Positions 26,291-36,521 of a stretch of DNA of 64,000 bases are shown here, in pieces. The stretch spans positions 124,001-188,000 of the forward strand of contig JAIUNR010000003.1 in assembly GCA_020161575.1 (NCBI GenBank). Direction: 5' to 3'. The translations under genes were made by a program, and so were the position numbers. The DNA is from Pseudomonadota bacterium (GTDB lineage: Bacteria; Pseudomonadota; Alphaproteobacteria; Rhizobiales; Beijerinckiaceae). Numbering within the stretch: the stretch's first letter is position 1; each line of letters begins with the position of its first letter. The notes beneath the pieces are model-generated. The model did no database searches. It was not told where the DNA came from and saw only the letters and a program-made list of their open reading frames with translations.

Positions 26291-27322
26291 TTACTTGGGT
26301 TGCGCCTTGCTCTCGTAGCGCTTGATCCATTCCTTGAGGATGCGCTCGCGGTTCTCTGCCATCCAGTTGAAATCGTTCTTCACCATTTTGGCTTCCGCAT
26401 CCGTCGGGTAGTTCGGCGGCGCACTCTTGATCTCCGGATGCGCGACAATGGCGTAATACTTGCCGTAAAGCTCGCTGGCCTCCTTGCTGGCGACCCAATC
26501 CGCGACCTTCTTCGCCGCCTCGACATTCTTCGAGCCCTTGACGATGGCGGTGGCTTCCATCTCCCAGCCCGCGCCTTCCTTGGGCAGCACGATCTCGATC
26601 GGCGCGCCCTTGGACTTCTCGCTCGCGCCGCGCATGTCATAGCCGATCCCGACCATGCGCTCGCCCTTGGCCGCCTGCGAGCAGGGCGCCGAGCCCGAAT
26701 GGGTATAGACCGCGATATTCTCGTGGAGCTTGTCCATGTAGGACCAACCCTTAGCCTCGCCCATGATCTGGAGCCACGCGGCGACCATGAGATAGCCGGT
26801 GCCGGACGAGGCCGGATGCGGCATCACGATATGCCCCTTGAATTCAGGGCGGAGCAGATCATCCCATGAGGCCGGGAGCGGCGCATTGACCTTCTTCGCC
26901 TCGGGAACGTTGTAGCAGGCGACGGCGAGATAGGCGTCCATCCCGGTCCAGGTATAGGCGCCGTTCGCATCACGGAAGGCGGGTTTGAGCGCATCCACCC
27001 CCTTGGGCCTGTAATCGAGCAGGAGACCGTCCTTCTCGAAGAGGAGCAGGCTCGTCGCCGCAAGGCCGAGCATTAGATCCGCCCGCGGATTATCCTTCTC
27101 GGCAAGGAAGCGCGCGGTGATCACGCCGGTGGAATCGCGCACCCAGACGATCTCGACATCCGGCACCGCCTTCTCGATCGCGGCCTTGAAGACCGGCAGC
27201 TGGTCCACTTCAAGGGCGGTATAGGCGGTGAGTTTGACGCGCGCCTGCGCAAACGCGCCGGTCATGCCGGCCGCAAGCAGTGAAGCCCCGATCGCGAGGC
27301 CGGCCAGAACCTGTTTCTTCAT
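26291..27322 (-). CDS. 2-aminoethylphosphonate-type ABC transporter substrate-binding protein
   Basis: A 343-residue periplasmic binding protein with a clear signal peptide (MKKQVLAGLAIGASLLAAG...AFAQA). The mature start LTAYTALEVDQLPVFKAA and WVRDSTGVITARFLAEK are close to what I recall of proteins annotated as putative 2-aminoethylphosphonate binders. I chose the ATG at 27322 with AGGGAG upstream over an in-frame start at 27379. It heads the transporter unit. The family name is a prediction; iron or other anions cannot be excluded, and no phosphonate-degrading enzyme is visible nearby. Confidence 0.88.
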   Translation of the reverse strand: MKKQVLAGLAIGASLLAAGMTGAFAQARVKLTAYTALEVDQLPVFKAAIEKAVPDVEIVWVRDSTGVITARFLAEKDNPRADLMLGLAATSLLLFEKDGLLLDYRPKGVDALKPAFRDANGAYTWTGMDAYLAVACYNVPEAKKVNAPLPASWDDLLRPEFKGHIVMPHPASSGTGYLMVAAWLQIMGEAKGWSYMDKLHENIAVYTHSGSAPCSQAAKGERMVGIGYDMRGASEKSKGAPIEIVLPKEGAGWEMEATAIVKGSKNVEAAKKVADWVASKEASELYGKYYAIVAHPEIKSAPPNYPTDAEAKMVKNDFNWMAENRERILKEWIKRYESKAQPK

Positions 27323-27447
27323 TGATTTCTCCCTGATCCTTCGGCCTTCTTCCGGGCCGCCAAGTCGCTCGCATTGCACTTCAATGACGAAGATATGACA
27401 ATAGTTATTTCAGTGAATCCTATCCGGCGCGATCTCGGAGCGCCAGG

Positions 27448-28188
27448 TCAGCCCAATTGTTCGAGCAAGGCCGGTAGATGCATGATGTCGGGCAGCACGT
27501 GATCGGCGTAAGGCGCCAGCGCCTCCGCCGACGCGAAACCGCTCGCGACGCCGATCGCGATAACCCCCGCCGCACGGGCCGCATCCAGATCATGACGACT
27601 ATCGCCAATCATTGCGATCTCGATCGGTCTGAGCGAAAATTCATCAGCAAAAGCAAGAATCTGGCCTGGATCAGGCTTGTGGCCATACCCTGAATCATAC
27701 CCGATGATCCGGTCAAACCAAGTATGAAAGCCAAGCCTGTGGCTCTGCGCCATCGCGCTGGCCTCGGTATCGTTAGTGACGATGCCGAGCTGGTATCCCG
27801 CGCCCTTCAGCGCCGCGAGCAGCGAAACAGGATCGCCGATCGGCGTGGCATGGGCGAGCGACCCCTCGTTGAACAGCGCATCAAGCCGCTGGAAAAACGC
27901 TTCATCCGCCTCAAGACCGAGGCAATCCGCCCATCTCAGTCCGAAATCCGGGGAAGCCTCGGCGATGAAGGGGGAATCCGGCATTAGCCGGCGCGCGGCG
28001 AGATCGTAGCGGTTAATCGCCACAAGCCGGGCGAAGAGCGCCTCATCCGCACCGCAGAAATGGCGCATCACGCCTTCAAGTGCCGGCGCCCAGGTCGCAT
28101 TGAAATCGACCAGCGTGCCATCCTTGTCAAAAAGGAGGGCACGCAGCTTTCCTTGTCCGTTTTCCGTAACCGATCCGTTTGTCAGCAT
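27448..28188 (-). CDS. HAD family hydrolase, phosphoglycolate-phosphatase-like
   Basis: A 246-residue HAD phosphatase: motif I is LLFDKDGTLVDF, motif II the Thr of GIVTNDTEAS, motif III the Lys of GHKPDPGQ, and motif IV IAMIGDSRHDLDAAR. The helical cap fits phosphoglycolate-phosphatase relatives. It lacks the N-terminal pattern of phosphonoacetaldehyde hydrolase, so it is not an obvious partner of the adjacent phosphonate-type transporter. It overlaps the end of sdaA by seven bases and is likely co-transcribed with it. Confidence 0.88.
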   Translation of the reverse strand: MLTNGSVTENGQGKLRALLFDKDGTLVDFNATWAPALEGVMRHFCGADEALFARLVAINRYDLAARRLMPDSPFIAEASPDFGLRWADCLGLEADEAFFQRLDALFNEGSLAHATPIGDPVSLLAALKGAGYQLGIVTNDTEASAMAQSHRLGFHTWFDRIIGYDSGYGHKPDPGQILAFADEFSLRPIEIAMIGDSRHDLDAARAAGVIAIGVASGFASAEALAPYADHVLPDIMHLPALLEQLG

Positions 28189-29531
28189 TCCGCCACATTC
28201 ACCGCGAGCCCACCGCGGGAGGTTTCCTTGTATTTCGACTGCATGTCCAGCCCTGTTTGGCGCATGGTCTCGATCACCTCATCGAGCGTGACACGATGCG
28301 TGCCGTCTCCGTGAAGCGCCAGCGAGGCCGCCGCGATCGCCTTGTTGGCGCCGAAAGCGTTGCGCTCGATGCACGGGACCTGCACCAGCCCGCCAATCGG
28401 ATCGCAGGTCATGCCGAGATGGTGCTCCATCGCGATTTCCGCCGCGTTCTCGATCTGCTCCGGTGTCCCGCCGAGCCCGGCCGCGAGCCCGGCCGCCGCC
28501 ATCGCCGCCGCCGATCCGACCTCGCCCTGACACCCGACCTCAGCACCGGAAATCGAGGCATTGCGCTTGATCAGCGCGCCGATCGCGGCCGCCGAAAGCA
28601 GGAATATCCGGCTGCCTTCCTCCGAATATTCCGGGCAGAAATCCTTGAAATAACGCAGGACCGCAGGCACCACCCCGGCCGCGCCATTGGTCGGCGCGGT
28701 CACCACACGCCCGCCGGCTGCATTCTCCTCGTTGACCGCGATGGCATAGGTCGAGACCCAATCCATCACCTGATGCATGGGGCGCTGGTTGTCGCCGGCA
28801 CGCGCCTGGAGTCTTTCGTGCAGCGAGCGTGCGCGGCGCTTCACCTTCAGCCCGCCGGGCAATTCGCCATCCATGCGCAAGCCGCGATCGATACAGGCGA
28901 ACATCGCGTCGCGGATCGCATCGATCCCCGCAACCACCTCGGCCTCGGGCCGCCGTGCGATTTCATTCGCGAACTGGATCTCGGCGATGCTCCTGCTTGC
29001 CCGCGCGCATCTGGCGACGAGATCCGCGGCATTCTCGAACGGGTGCGGAATAGCCTCCACCACGCTGGTTTCGCCCTGCCCTTCCTCGGTCACGAATCCG
29101 CCGCCGATCGAGTAGAAAACCGTGTCGGCCAGAACGTCGCCCGATGCATCAAAGGCCTGAAACCGCATCCCGTTCGAATGGCCGGGCAGCACGATGTCGA
29201 AATCGAAAACGAGATCGCGCTCGGGATCGAAAGCATAGGCATCGCCCGGCCCCACGCGCTTCCTCTCGCGAAGCCCGGCAACCAGCCCCGCGACCGCATC
29301 CGGATCGAGCGTGGCGGGTGTTTGGCCGAGAAGGCCGAGGAAGATCGCCAGATCGGTCGCGTGCCCCTTGCCGGTCCAGGCAAGCGAGCCATAGAGCGTC
29401 GCGGAAAGGCGCGCGACGCCCTCAAGCGCCGCCGCCTTGTCGAGAAAACGGCGCGCGGCGACCATCGGCCCGACCGTATGGGAGCTTGAGGGCCCGATTC
29501 CAATCTTGAAAAGTTCGAATACGCTGATCAT
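28182..29531 (-). CDS. sdaA: L-serine ammonia-lyase (iron-sulfur type)
   Basis: A 449-residue single-chain serine deaminase. [20 protein letters not shown] is the canonical N-terminus with the serine-binding SSSHT loop, and conserved cysteines for the iron-sulfur cluster lie in [21 protein letters not shown] and [12 protein letters not shown]. It converts serine to pyruvate and ammonia. The start is at 29531, because the in-frame extension to 29612 is unlike the family. The HAD gene overlaps its end. Upstream, a 269-bp gap separates it from the divergent pcs. Confidence 0.95.
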   Translation of the reverse strand: MISVFELFKIGIGPSSSHTVGPMVAARRFLDKAAALEGVARLSATLYGSLAWTGKGHATDLAIFLGLLGQTPATLDPDAVAGLVAGLRERKRVGPGDAYAFDPERDLVFDFDIVLPGHSNGMRFQAFDASGDVLADTVFYSIGGGFVTEEGQGETSVVEAIPHPFENAADLVARCARASRSIAEIQFANEIARRPEAEVVAGIDAIRDAMFACIDRGLRMDGELPGGLKVKRRARSLHERLQARAGDNQRPMHQVMDWVSTYAIAVNEENAAGGRVVTAPTNGAAGVVPAVLRYFKDFCPEYSEEGSRIFLLSAAAIGALIKRNASISGAEVGCQGEVGSAAAMAAAGLAAGLGGTPEQIENAAEIAMEHHLGMTCDPIGGLVQVPCIERNAFGANKAIAAASLALHGDGTHRVTLDEVIETMRQTGLDMQSKYKETSRGGLAVNVAEC

Positions 29532-29800
29532 TTCCACCCGCCGTTTATGGAGAGGGCCGTTTACAACCCTTGCCGATTTTTTCACTTTTCGGCTGATTTT
29601 CTCCAAAATCACGGGGTGATTAGCTTGAAGCGCGCGCGGAATCCAGCATCATTTCCGACAAAAGTTGTAGAAGGGGCGAACATCTTCCGCATGGGGCCCT
29701 TACTTCCGCATACGCAGAGCCTCCCGGTGCGGAATGCTGGCTAAACGTTAGCTGTGCATGTTAATCAGCGTCAGGGCTTGATAAAAAAACGGGGGAACCC

Positions 29801-30541
29801 TTGCCGAACAGCATCAAACCGCCGTCCGGTCCGCGCGCCGCCATCGCGCCCCGCCATGTCATGGCGTACGGGGTTCATGTCTTCACCGCCCTGGGCGCGG
29901 CACTGGGTTTTCTCGCACTGGAAGCGGCGCTGCATGGCGATCTCGTGCGCTCCTTTTCATGGCTCGCTGCGGCGCTGTTCGTTGACGCGCTCGACGGCCC
30001 CCTCGCCCGCCGCCTCAATGTCCGCGACACGGCCTCGCGCTATGATGGCGCGGTTCTCGACCTTGTCGTGGATTTCGTCACTTATGTTTTCGTGCCCGCC
30101 GCCATTCTTTTGCGGTCGGATGTCATTCCCGCGCCCTTCGGAATGCTCTCCGGGCTGCTGATCACCGTCGGCAGCGCGCTCTATTTCGCCGACACCGCCA
30201 TGAAGACGGAAGATTGGTGGTTCAAGGGCTTTCCGGCGGTCTGGAATGTCATCGCTTTCTACATCGTGATCTTCGCGCCGGCGGCCTGGCTCAGCTTCAC
30301 GATCATCGTGCTGCTCACGGCGGCCATGTTCCTGCCGGTGATTTTCGTCCATCCCGTCCGCGTGACGCGCTGGCGGCCCCTCACGCTCTCCATCCTGGGC
30401 GCGACCTGCCTGGCCGCGCTCTGGGCGCTGTTCGGAGAGAAACTGGTCGCGAGCACGCCAACCAAGTTCGTTCTTTCAGTCGGCGCTGTGTATTTTCTCC
30501 TGCTTGGCCTTATCCGCACCCTGCCCGAAAGAGGCGAATGA
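29801..30541 (+). CDS. pcs: phosphatidylcholine synthase
   Basis: A 246-residue membrane enzyme with about eight hydrophobic helices. The CDP-alcohol phosphotransferase motif is ALDGPLARRLNV followed by YDGAVLDLVVDFVTY, which supplies the spaced aspartates. The overall sequence, including AMKTEDWWFKGFPAVWNV, matches bacterial Pcs, which condenses choline with CDP-diacylglycerol to make phosphatidylcholine directly. The start is TTG at 29801 after a GGGGG site. Presence of Pcs is typical of Rhizobiales and relatives. No choline uptake gene is adjacent. Confidence 0.92.
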   Translation: MPNSIKPPSGPRAAIAPRHVMAYGVHVFTALGAALGFLALEAALHGDLVRSFSWLAAALFVDALDGPLARRLNVRDTASRYDGAVLDLVVDFVTYVFVPAAILLRSDVIPAPFGMLSGLLITVGSALYFADTAMKTEDWWFKGFPAVWNVIAFYIVIFAPAAWLSFTIIVLLTAAMFLPVIFVHPVRVTRWRPLTLSILGATCLAALWALFGEKLVASTPTKFVLSVGAVYFLLLGLIRTLPERGE

Positions 30542-30619
30542 GACGCTCGCGACACGGGGTGCCGGGAGCGGATTGCGCGCGAGGCTTTCCTTTTGCGCGC
30601 GGTTGTCTATTTCCGCCGC

Positions 30620-32050
30620 ATGTCGATTGCTCTCCACTGGTTCCGTAACGATCTGCGTCTCGCGGATAATGCCGCCCTGAGCGAAACCGCGAGGGCGGAT
30701 CGCGCCGCTTTCGTCTTCGTCGTGGAAGAAAATGAAGGTTTCCGACCGCGCGGCGGGGCCAGCCGATGGTGGCTTCATCACTCGCTTGAGGCCCTTTCGC
30801 GCGAGATCGCTGCGAAGGGGAACCGGCTGATCCTGCTACGGGGAGATTCCGAAACGCTTATCCCCGCGCTGGCTGCGAGGATCGGCGCATGCCAGGTTAC
30901 CTTCAATCGCCGGACCGGCGGCGTGGAACGCGAGGCGGATGCGCGGATCACGGCAAAGCTCGAAGCCGCGGGGATAAAGGTTCTCGCACGGAACGGCGCG
31001 CTTCTTCACGATCCCGCCCGGCACGCAACGGGCTCAGGCACGCCTTTCCGTGTTTTCACACCCTTCTGGCGTGCATTCACCGCCGGCCCCGCGCCGGAAG
31101 CCGCCTCCCCCCCGCCTGCCACCCTCCCCCCGGACGCGGCCGTGCAGGAGATCTCGCTAGGAACGGAAGACATCGCCCCCCTTCCCCGGAATCCGGATTG
31201 GGCCGCAGGCCTGCGCGCGACATGGCAGCCGGGCGAGGCCGGCGCCGCGCACAGGCTCGAAGCGTTCATCGAGCACGGCTTGCACCTCTATGCGGGCAAT
31301 CGCGAAAGGCCCGACCTGCCCGCGACCTCGATGCTCTCACCGCATCTTGCCTTCGGAGAGATTTCCCCGCGTCAGATCTGGCATCGCGCCATGATCGCGC
31401 GCGAGGCCGGGGCGAATACGGGAGATGTCGAGAAATTCCTCGCTGAAATCGGCTGGCGGGAGTTTTCGCACCACCTGCTCTTCCACTTCCCCGATCTCGC
31501 CCGGCGTAATTTCCAGCCCAAATTCGATGCCTTCCCCTGGCAGAGGAACGAGGCGCTGCTCACGGCATGGCAGAAGGGCGAGACAGGCTATCCCCTCGTC
31601 GATGCCGGTATGCGCCAGCTCTGGCGCACCGGCACGATGCATAACCGGGTGCGCATGGTGGTCGCCTCGTTCCTCGTCAAGCATCTTCGGATCGACTGGC
31701 GGGAAGGCGAGAACTGGTTCTGGGACACCCTATGCGATGCCGATCCCGCCTCGAACCCTGCGAGCTGGCAATGGGTGGCGGGCTCGGGAGCGGATGCCGC
31801 TCCGTATTTCCGCGTCTTCAACCCGATCTCGCAGGGCGAGAAATTCGACCCTGACGGCACCTATATCCGCGAGAACATACCCGAGCTCGCGGCCCTGCCC
31901 GCCGGTGCGATCCATCGCCCCTGGGAGGCGCCGCCCCTGCTGCTGGCCGGCGCGGGAGTAAAGCTGGGCGAAACCTACCCGCGCCCCGTTGTCTCGCACG
32001 AGGCAGCACGCGAAAAAGCGCTGGCAGCCTTCGCAGCGCTTTCGGGGTGA
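30620..32050 (+). CDS. phr: deoxyribodipyrimidine photolyase
   Basis: A 476-residue class I cryptochrome/photolyase. The N-terminal antenna domain starts IALHWFRNDLRLADNAAL. The FAD domain has GYPLVDAGMRQLWRTGTMHN, RMVVASFLVKHLRIDWREGE and WQWVAGSGADAAPYFRVFNP, the diagnostic photolyase blocks that include the tryptophan chain. It repairs cyclobutane pyrimidine dimers with blue light. The ATG at 30620 is the family start; an upstream in-frame start at 30593 is less likely. Its stop abuts that of the ChrR-like gene on the opposite strand. Confidence 0.93.
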   Translation: MSIALHWFRNDLRLADNAALSETARADRAAFVFVVEENEGFRPRGGASRWWLHHSLEALSREIAAKGNRLILLRGDSETLIPALAARIGACQVTFNRRTGGVEREADARITAKLEAAGIKVLARNGALLHDPARHATGSGTPFRVFTPFWRAFTAGPAPEAASPPPATLPPDAAVQEISLGTEDIAPLPRNPDWAAGLRATWQPGEAGAAHRLEAFIEHGLHLYAGNRERPDLPATSMLSPHLAFGEISPRQIWHRAMIAREAGANTGDVEKFLAEIGWREFSHHLLFHFPDLARRNFQPKFDAFPWQRNEALLTAWQKGETGYPLVDAGMRQLWRTGTMHNRVRMVVASFLVKHLRIDWREGENWFWDTLCDADPASNPASWQWVAGSGADAAPYFRVFNPISQGEKFDPDGTYIRENIPELAALPAGAIHRPWEAPPLLLAGAGVKLGETYPRPVVSHEAAREKALAAFAALSG

Positions 32051-32704
32051 TCAGGAGCGCAGAAAGCGGTTGAAAAACCGGCCGATCGGCCCCGTGAGCT
32101 TCAGGGGCGCGTCGAGCACCGTGAAACACACGCATTCCGCGCCTTCATCTGTCACGGGAACATGGTCGAGTTCCTCATCCGCGAAGGCGACATCGCCCCG
32201 CGCGAAACGTCCCGTGGCATCGGAGAAGCTGCCGCGGATCACGAGGGTCAACTCCATGCCTTCATGCGTATGCTGCGGAATCCGCTTGCCGGGCGCGATA
32301 CGAAAGAGCCTGGCCTCAAGGCCGCCACGCTTTTCGACGACATATTCCCGCACGCCGGGAATGACATTCCTGAATGGCAGGGAATCGATGGGGCCGCCGC
32401 AATAGCGCGTCAGCGCGCGTGGATCCTCGCAGCCGGGCGGGCGGGACTTTTCCGTTTCCTTGTCGCAACAGAAAATCGCATCGAGACGCGCATCGCGGTT
32501 GCGGACCGGCGCACAGCATTCCTGGCGAGAAACGTTCGACCCCAGAGACTCCTCAAGGCTGGCGACAAAAGCACGGTTTTTAGGGGAAAGTTCGAGATGC
32601 GCGCCGACAAGCGCGTGCAAGGCGCAGGGCAGATTGCCCGCCGCATAGGCGGCCAGAACGGATTCGAACCCGCCCTCCGCCAAAATTGCCTTGCTGTCGG
32701 TCAC
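32051..32704 (-). CDS. ChrR-like cupin anti-sigma factor with altered zinc site
   Basis: A 217-residue protein. The N-terminal part (LAAYAAGNLPCALHALVGAH) aligns with the anti-sigma domain of ChrR, and the C-terminal half is a cupin (RIAPGKRIPQHTHEGMELTL) with clustered His and Glu. In ChrR the anti-sigma domain binds zinc through a H-x3-C-x2-C site; here the corresponding stretch reads HLELSPKN, so both cysteines are replaced (Ser40, Asn43). Four other cysteines lie at 63-64 and 79-80. No ECF sigma gene is adjacent. In Rhodobacter, ChrR-RpoE controls a photolyase, and a photolyase is the convergent neighbour here. Regulation is inferred. Confidence 0.75.
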   Translation of the reverse strand: MTDSKAILAEGGFESVLAAYAAGNLPCALHALVGAHLELSPKNRAFVASLEESLGSNVSRQECCAPVRNRDARLDAIFCCDKETEKSRPPGCEDPRALTRYCGGPIDSLPFRNVIPGVREYVVEKRGGLEARLFRIAPGKRIPQHTHEGMELTLVIRGSFSDATGRFARGDVAFADEELDHVPVTDEGAECVCFTVLDAPLKLTGPIGRFFNRFLRS

Positions 32705-32884
32705 CTTGTTCCCACGCCCAAACCACCACTTGCTCGCGCAAAGCAGCTTTCTTCATGCCAGATCGCCTTTCCTACGCGCAAGGGGGCGCGCTGGATCACG
32801 TCTGTTCTATCCGGTGAAAAACATGGCTTCACGCACCGCAACGCACCACTATACTGCTGCCGGATCAGATCGAGGATATTGCCC

Positions 32885-33625
32885 GTGTCGAGCGAAGTGC
32901 CCGCTTTCCCCCCGACCCATCTTGTGTTCCGGGAGGATGCCTATCTCGATAGGGCCGAGGGAACCGTCACAGGTTTTCATGAGGGCATGCTGATCCTCGA
33001 CCGCACGCTTTTCTACCCCGCCTCGGGCGGCCAACCCTCGGATTTCGGCACGATCCGCCACCCGGATGGGCACGAGATCCCTGCCGAGGGGTTGCGTTAC
33101 CTCGATGCCGCCAAGACCGTTATCGGCCATGCCTTGCCCGAAGGCGAGGATGCCGCGCGCTGGCAAGGCGCGCGGGTTGCCATGACGCTCGATTTTGCCC
33201 GGCGCCACGCGCTGATGCGCATGCATTCCGCCCTTCATCTGCTCTCGGTCGCCTTACCCTATCCCGTTACCGGCGGCGCGATCGGCACCGAGGAAGGGCG
33301 CCTCGATTTCGATATTCCCGATTCCGGTCTCGGCAAGGAGGAAATTACCGCCCGACTGGTGGATCTGATCGCCACCGACGCGCCGATCCGCGATCGCTGG
33401 ATCAGCGAGGACGAACTCGACGCCAATCCCGGCCTCGTGAAGACCATGTCGGTCAAACCACCGCGCGGCGCGGGCCGCATACGGCTTGTCGAGATCGAAG
33501 GGCTTGATCTTCAGCCCTGCGGCGGCACGCATGTCGCGCGCACCGGCGAGATCGGCCGCGTCGTCGTTACCAATATCGAGAAGAAAGGCAGGCAGAACCG
33601 CCGCGTGCGGATCGCCTTCGCCTGA
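32885..33625 (+). CDS. alanyl-tRNA editing protein (AlaX type)
   Basis: A 246-residue stand-alone editing protein. FYPASGGQPSDFG is the N-terminal motif, RMHSALHLL gives the H-x3-H zinc ligands, and LQPCGGTHVAR the C-x3-H pair. It hydrolyses Ser- or Gly-tRNA(Ala) made in error. I chose GTG at 32885, with GAGG upstream; the long open frame to 32162 is antisense to the ChrR-like gene. It is followed 21 bp later by sseA and likely co-transcribed. Confidence 0.9.
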   Translation: MSSEVPAFPPTHLVFREDAYLDRAEGTVTGFHEGMLILDRTLFYPASGGQPSDFGTIRHPDGHEIPAEGLRYLDAAKTVIGHALPEGEDAARWQGARVAMTLDFARRHALMRMHSALHLLSVALPYPVTGGAIGTEEGRLDFDIPDSGLGKEEITARLVDLIATDAPIRDRWISEDELDANPGLVKTMSVKPPRGAGRIRLVEIEGLDLQPCGGTHVARTGEIGRVVVTNIEKKGRQNRRVRIAFA

Positions 33626-33646
33626 AACCCTTTTTCGGAGATTCCC

Positions 33647-34498
33647 ATGTCCTTCTTTCGTGAAATTCCTTTCGTCACCGCCAACTGGCTCGCCGGTCAG
33701 CTGGAGAACCCGAAGATCAAGGTCGTCGATGGCTCCTGGCACCTGCCGCCGACCGGCAGAACCGGCAGTAAGGAATATGCCGAGGCGCATATTCCCGGCG
33801 CGGTCTTCTTTGATCTCGACGCCAACTCGGACACACAATCCGATCTGCCCCATATGCTGCCGGGCGCCGAGCTCTTCGCCGACCGCGTCGGAAAACTGGG
33901 CATTTCGGAGCAGGACACGATCGTCGTCTACGACCAGCTCGGCCTCTTCAGCGCGCCGCGTGTCGCCTGGATGTTCCGCCTCTATGGCGCCGGTGATGTC
34001 CGCATCCTCGAAGGCGGGCTGCCGGCCTGGCGCGCCGAGAACCGCCCCGTGACGTCGGAAGTGCCCCAGCACGCGCCGGCGCGCTTCACGGCCGCGCGCA
34101 ATGACCGGCAGGTCGCGGATTTTGCCCGCGTGAACGCCGCGCTGCGTGACGGCTCGGCGCAGATCGTCGATGCCCGGCCCGCGCCGCGTTTTCGCGGCGA
34201 CGCGCCCGAGCCGCGCCCCGGCGTGCGCGCCGGCCATATGCCTGGCTCGCGCAACCTCCCCTTCGATCAGGTCGTCCAAGGCGGGAAACTCCGCTCCCCG
34301 GAGGAAATCCGCGCCGCGATGGACAAGGCTGGCATCGATCCCGCCCGCCCCATCGTCACCTCCTGTGGCTCGGGCGTTTCGGCCGTCATCATCGCCATGG
34401 CGATGGCGCAGGCCGGAACGGAGGTCGAGGCGATCTATGACGGTTCCTGGGCGGAATGGGGCAGCCGACACGATCTGCCGATTGCAACGGGCGATTGA
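33647..34498 (+). CDS. sseA: 3-mercaptopyruvate / thiosulfate sulfurtransferase
   Basis: A 283-residue protein with two rhodanese domains. The active-site Cys is in VTSCGSGVSA (Cys240). The first-domain VDGSWHLPPTGRTG and second-domain ARPAPRFRGDAPEPRPGVRA signatures fit SseA, and the CGSGVSA loop favours mercaptopyruvate over thiosulfate. It transfers sulfur to thiols or cyanide. GGAG precedes the ATG. The position after an editing protein suggests a small housekeeping unit. Confidence 0.93.
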   Translation: MSFFREIPFVTANWLAGQLENPKIKVVDGSWHLPPTGRTGSKEYAEAHIPGAVFFDLDANSDTQSDLPHMLPGAELFADRVGKLGISEQDTIVVYDQLGLFSAPRVAWMFRLYGAGDVRILEGGLPAWRAENRPVTSEVPQHAPARFTAARNDRQVADFARVNAALRDGSAQIVDARPAPRFRGDAPEPRPGVRAGHMPGSRNLPFDQVVQGGKLRSPEEIRAAMDKAGIDPARPIVTSCGSGVSAVIIAMAMAQAGTEVEAIYDGSWAEWGSRHDLPIATGD

Positions 34499-34567
34499 CG
34501 GCGCCCAGCGCCGCCCCTAGACTACCGAGACAGCTACGCAATCTGGCGGTCGGGGGGCGCGCCTGCA

Positions 34568-35680
34568 ATGGCTTACACGCTGGTGTTTTCCGATGGTACC
34601 GGCCAACGGGGTGTGCGCGAGGAAAACGGCAAGGCTGGCAAGGGGGCGACGAATATCTACCGCCTCTATCTTGCCGCCATGGCGAGCCCTGCAGGTTACG
34701 CGTGCTTTTACGATCCGGGCCTGGGAGCTGACCCGCTCAAGCCGCTCGATTGGGTCGGCTGGACCCAGAACCAGCTTGGCAAGGCAACTGGCCTCGGAAT
34801 CTCGAAGAATATCGCCGATTGCTATGAACATCTGATCCTGAATGACGATCCCGGCCGCCGACTTGGCCTCTTCGGTTTTTCGCGCGGCGCCTATACCGTG
34901 CGTTCGCTCGGCGGTCTTCTGGGCCTTTGCGGCGTCCCCTCCCACGACGAACAGGGAGGCGATATCCGCGCCTCTGACGAGGGGGCCGTGAAGCGGCGCC
35001 GGAAAGTCATCGACCGCGCGATCGCGATCTACCAGACGGAATACGGTCCCGAAGGGCGCGCGAAGCGCCGGACTTTGGGTGATGACTTCCGGCGCGAATG
35101 CGGCAGCCGCGATGTCGTCCCGCATGTGATCGGCGTCTTCGATACCGTGGCGGCGCTCGGCCTGCCGGGGATCATGGATCTGTTCAATCCGCTCAAGCAT
35201 CATTTCCACGACGCCGAACTCAATCCGCGCGTGCCCTTCGGGTTTCAGGCGCTTGCAATCGACGAAAACCGCAAGGTCTTCTCGCCTGATATATGGGACG
35301 AGCGGAAAACCGCGCCTGGGCAGGTCATCGAGCAGGTCTGGTTTCCCGGCGTCCATTCGGATATCGGCGGCGGCTATGCTGAGCCGGCGCTCGCGGATGT
35401 CACGCTGAGCTGGATGATCGATCGCTGCTCACGCCCCGAGATCGCGCTCGATTTCTCCGCGCTCGGCGCTCTCGCGCCTTCGATTACCGGCCCGCAACAT
35501 GACGAGAGAACGGGATTGGGCGTCTTCTGGCGCAAGGGCCTGCGCGGCGAGAAAATCCGCAAATGCGATCCTGATCGCGATCCGCTGGCGGCGCATATCG
35601 AGCATCGCTTCAGCGAACCAAGCCTCGGCTACCGCCCGCCAGCCCTCAAGGGGCATCCGCGCGTCGATCACCTGTATTGA
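34568..35680 (+). CDS. DUF2235 alpha/beta-hydrolase domain protein
   Basis: A 370-residue protein of the DUF2235 family. VFSDGTGQRG starts the fold, LFGFSRGAYTVRSLGGLLG carries the nucleophile in G-x-S-x-G form (Ser105), HVIGVFDTVAALG contributes the acidic residue, and WFPGVHSDIGGGYAEP the His. The catalytic part is shared with Tle1-type phospholipase effectors of type VI secretion, but no secretion, VgrG or immunity gene is nearby and no signal peptide is seen. It more likely acts in the cytoplasm on an ester or lipid. A strong terminator follows it. Confidence 0.85.
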   Translation: MAYTLVFSDGTGQRGVREENGKAGKGATNIYRLYLAAMASPAGYACFYDPGLGADPLKPLDWVGWTQNQLGKATGLGISKNIADCYEHLILNDDPGRRLGLFGFSRGAYTVRSLGGLLGLCGVPSHDEQGGDIRASDEGAVKRRRKVIDRAIAIYQTEYGPEGRAKRRTLGDDFRRECGSRDVVPHVIGVFDTVAALGLPGIMDLFNPLKHHFHDAELNPRVPFGFQALAIDENRKVFSPDIWDERKTAPGQVIEQVWFPGVHSDIGGGYAEPALADVTLSWMIDRCSRPEIALDFSALGALAPSITGPQHDERTGLGVFWRKGLRGEKIRKCDPDRDPLAAHIEHRFSEPSLGYRPPALKGHPRVDHLY

Positions 35681-35692
35681 TCACAAAAGCAA

Positions 35693-35714
35693 AAAGGCGC
35701 CCTGCGGCGCCTTT
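35693..35714. terminator. bidirectional intrinsic terminator
   Basis: AAAGGCGCC-CTGC-GGCGCCTTT, a 9-bp perfect stem with A/T flanks, lies between the DUF2235 gene and the convergent aap operon. Confidence 0.85.
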
Positions 35715-35739
35715 CTCTTTCCGTGGCCGAAGATCCCGC

Positions 35740-36510
<771 letters not shown>

Positions 36511-36521
36511 ACGTTTACTCC

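Noticed and set aside
27448-28188. HAD protein as phosphonoacetaldehyde hydrolase for the nearby phosphonate transporter
   Set aside because: Motif I is DKDGTLVDF, as in phosphoglycolate phosphatases, and the PhnX-type N-terminal pattern is absent. It is also grouped with sdaA.
32162-32884. Upstream extension of the AlaX frame through the ChrR-like gene
   Set aside because: The extension is antisense to a recognised protein and unlike AlaX. The GTG at 32885 has a proper ribosome site.
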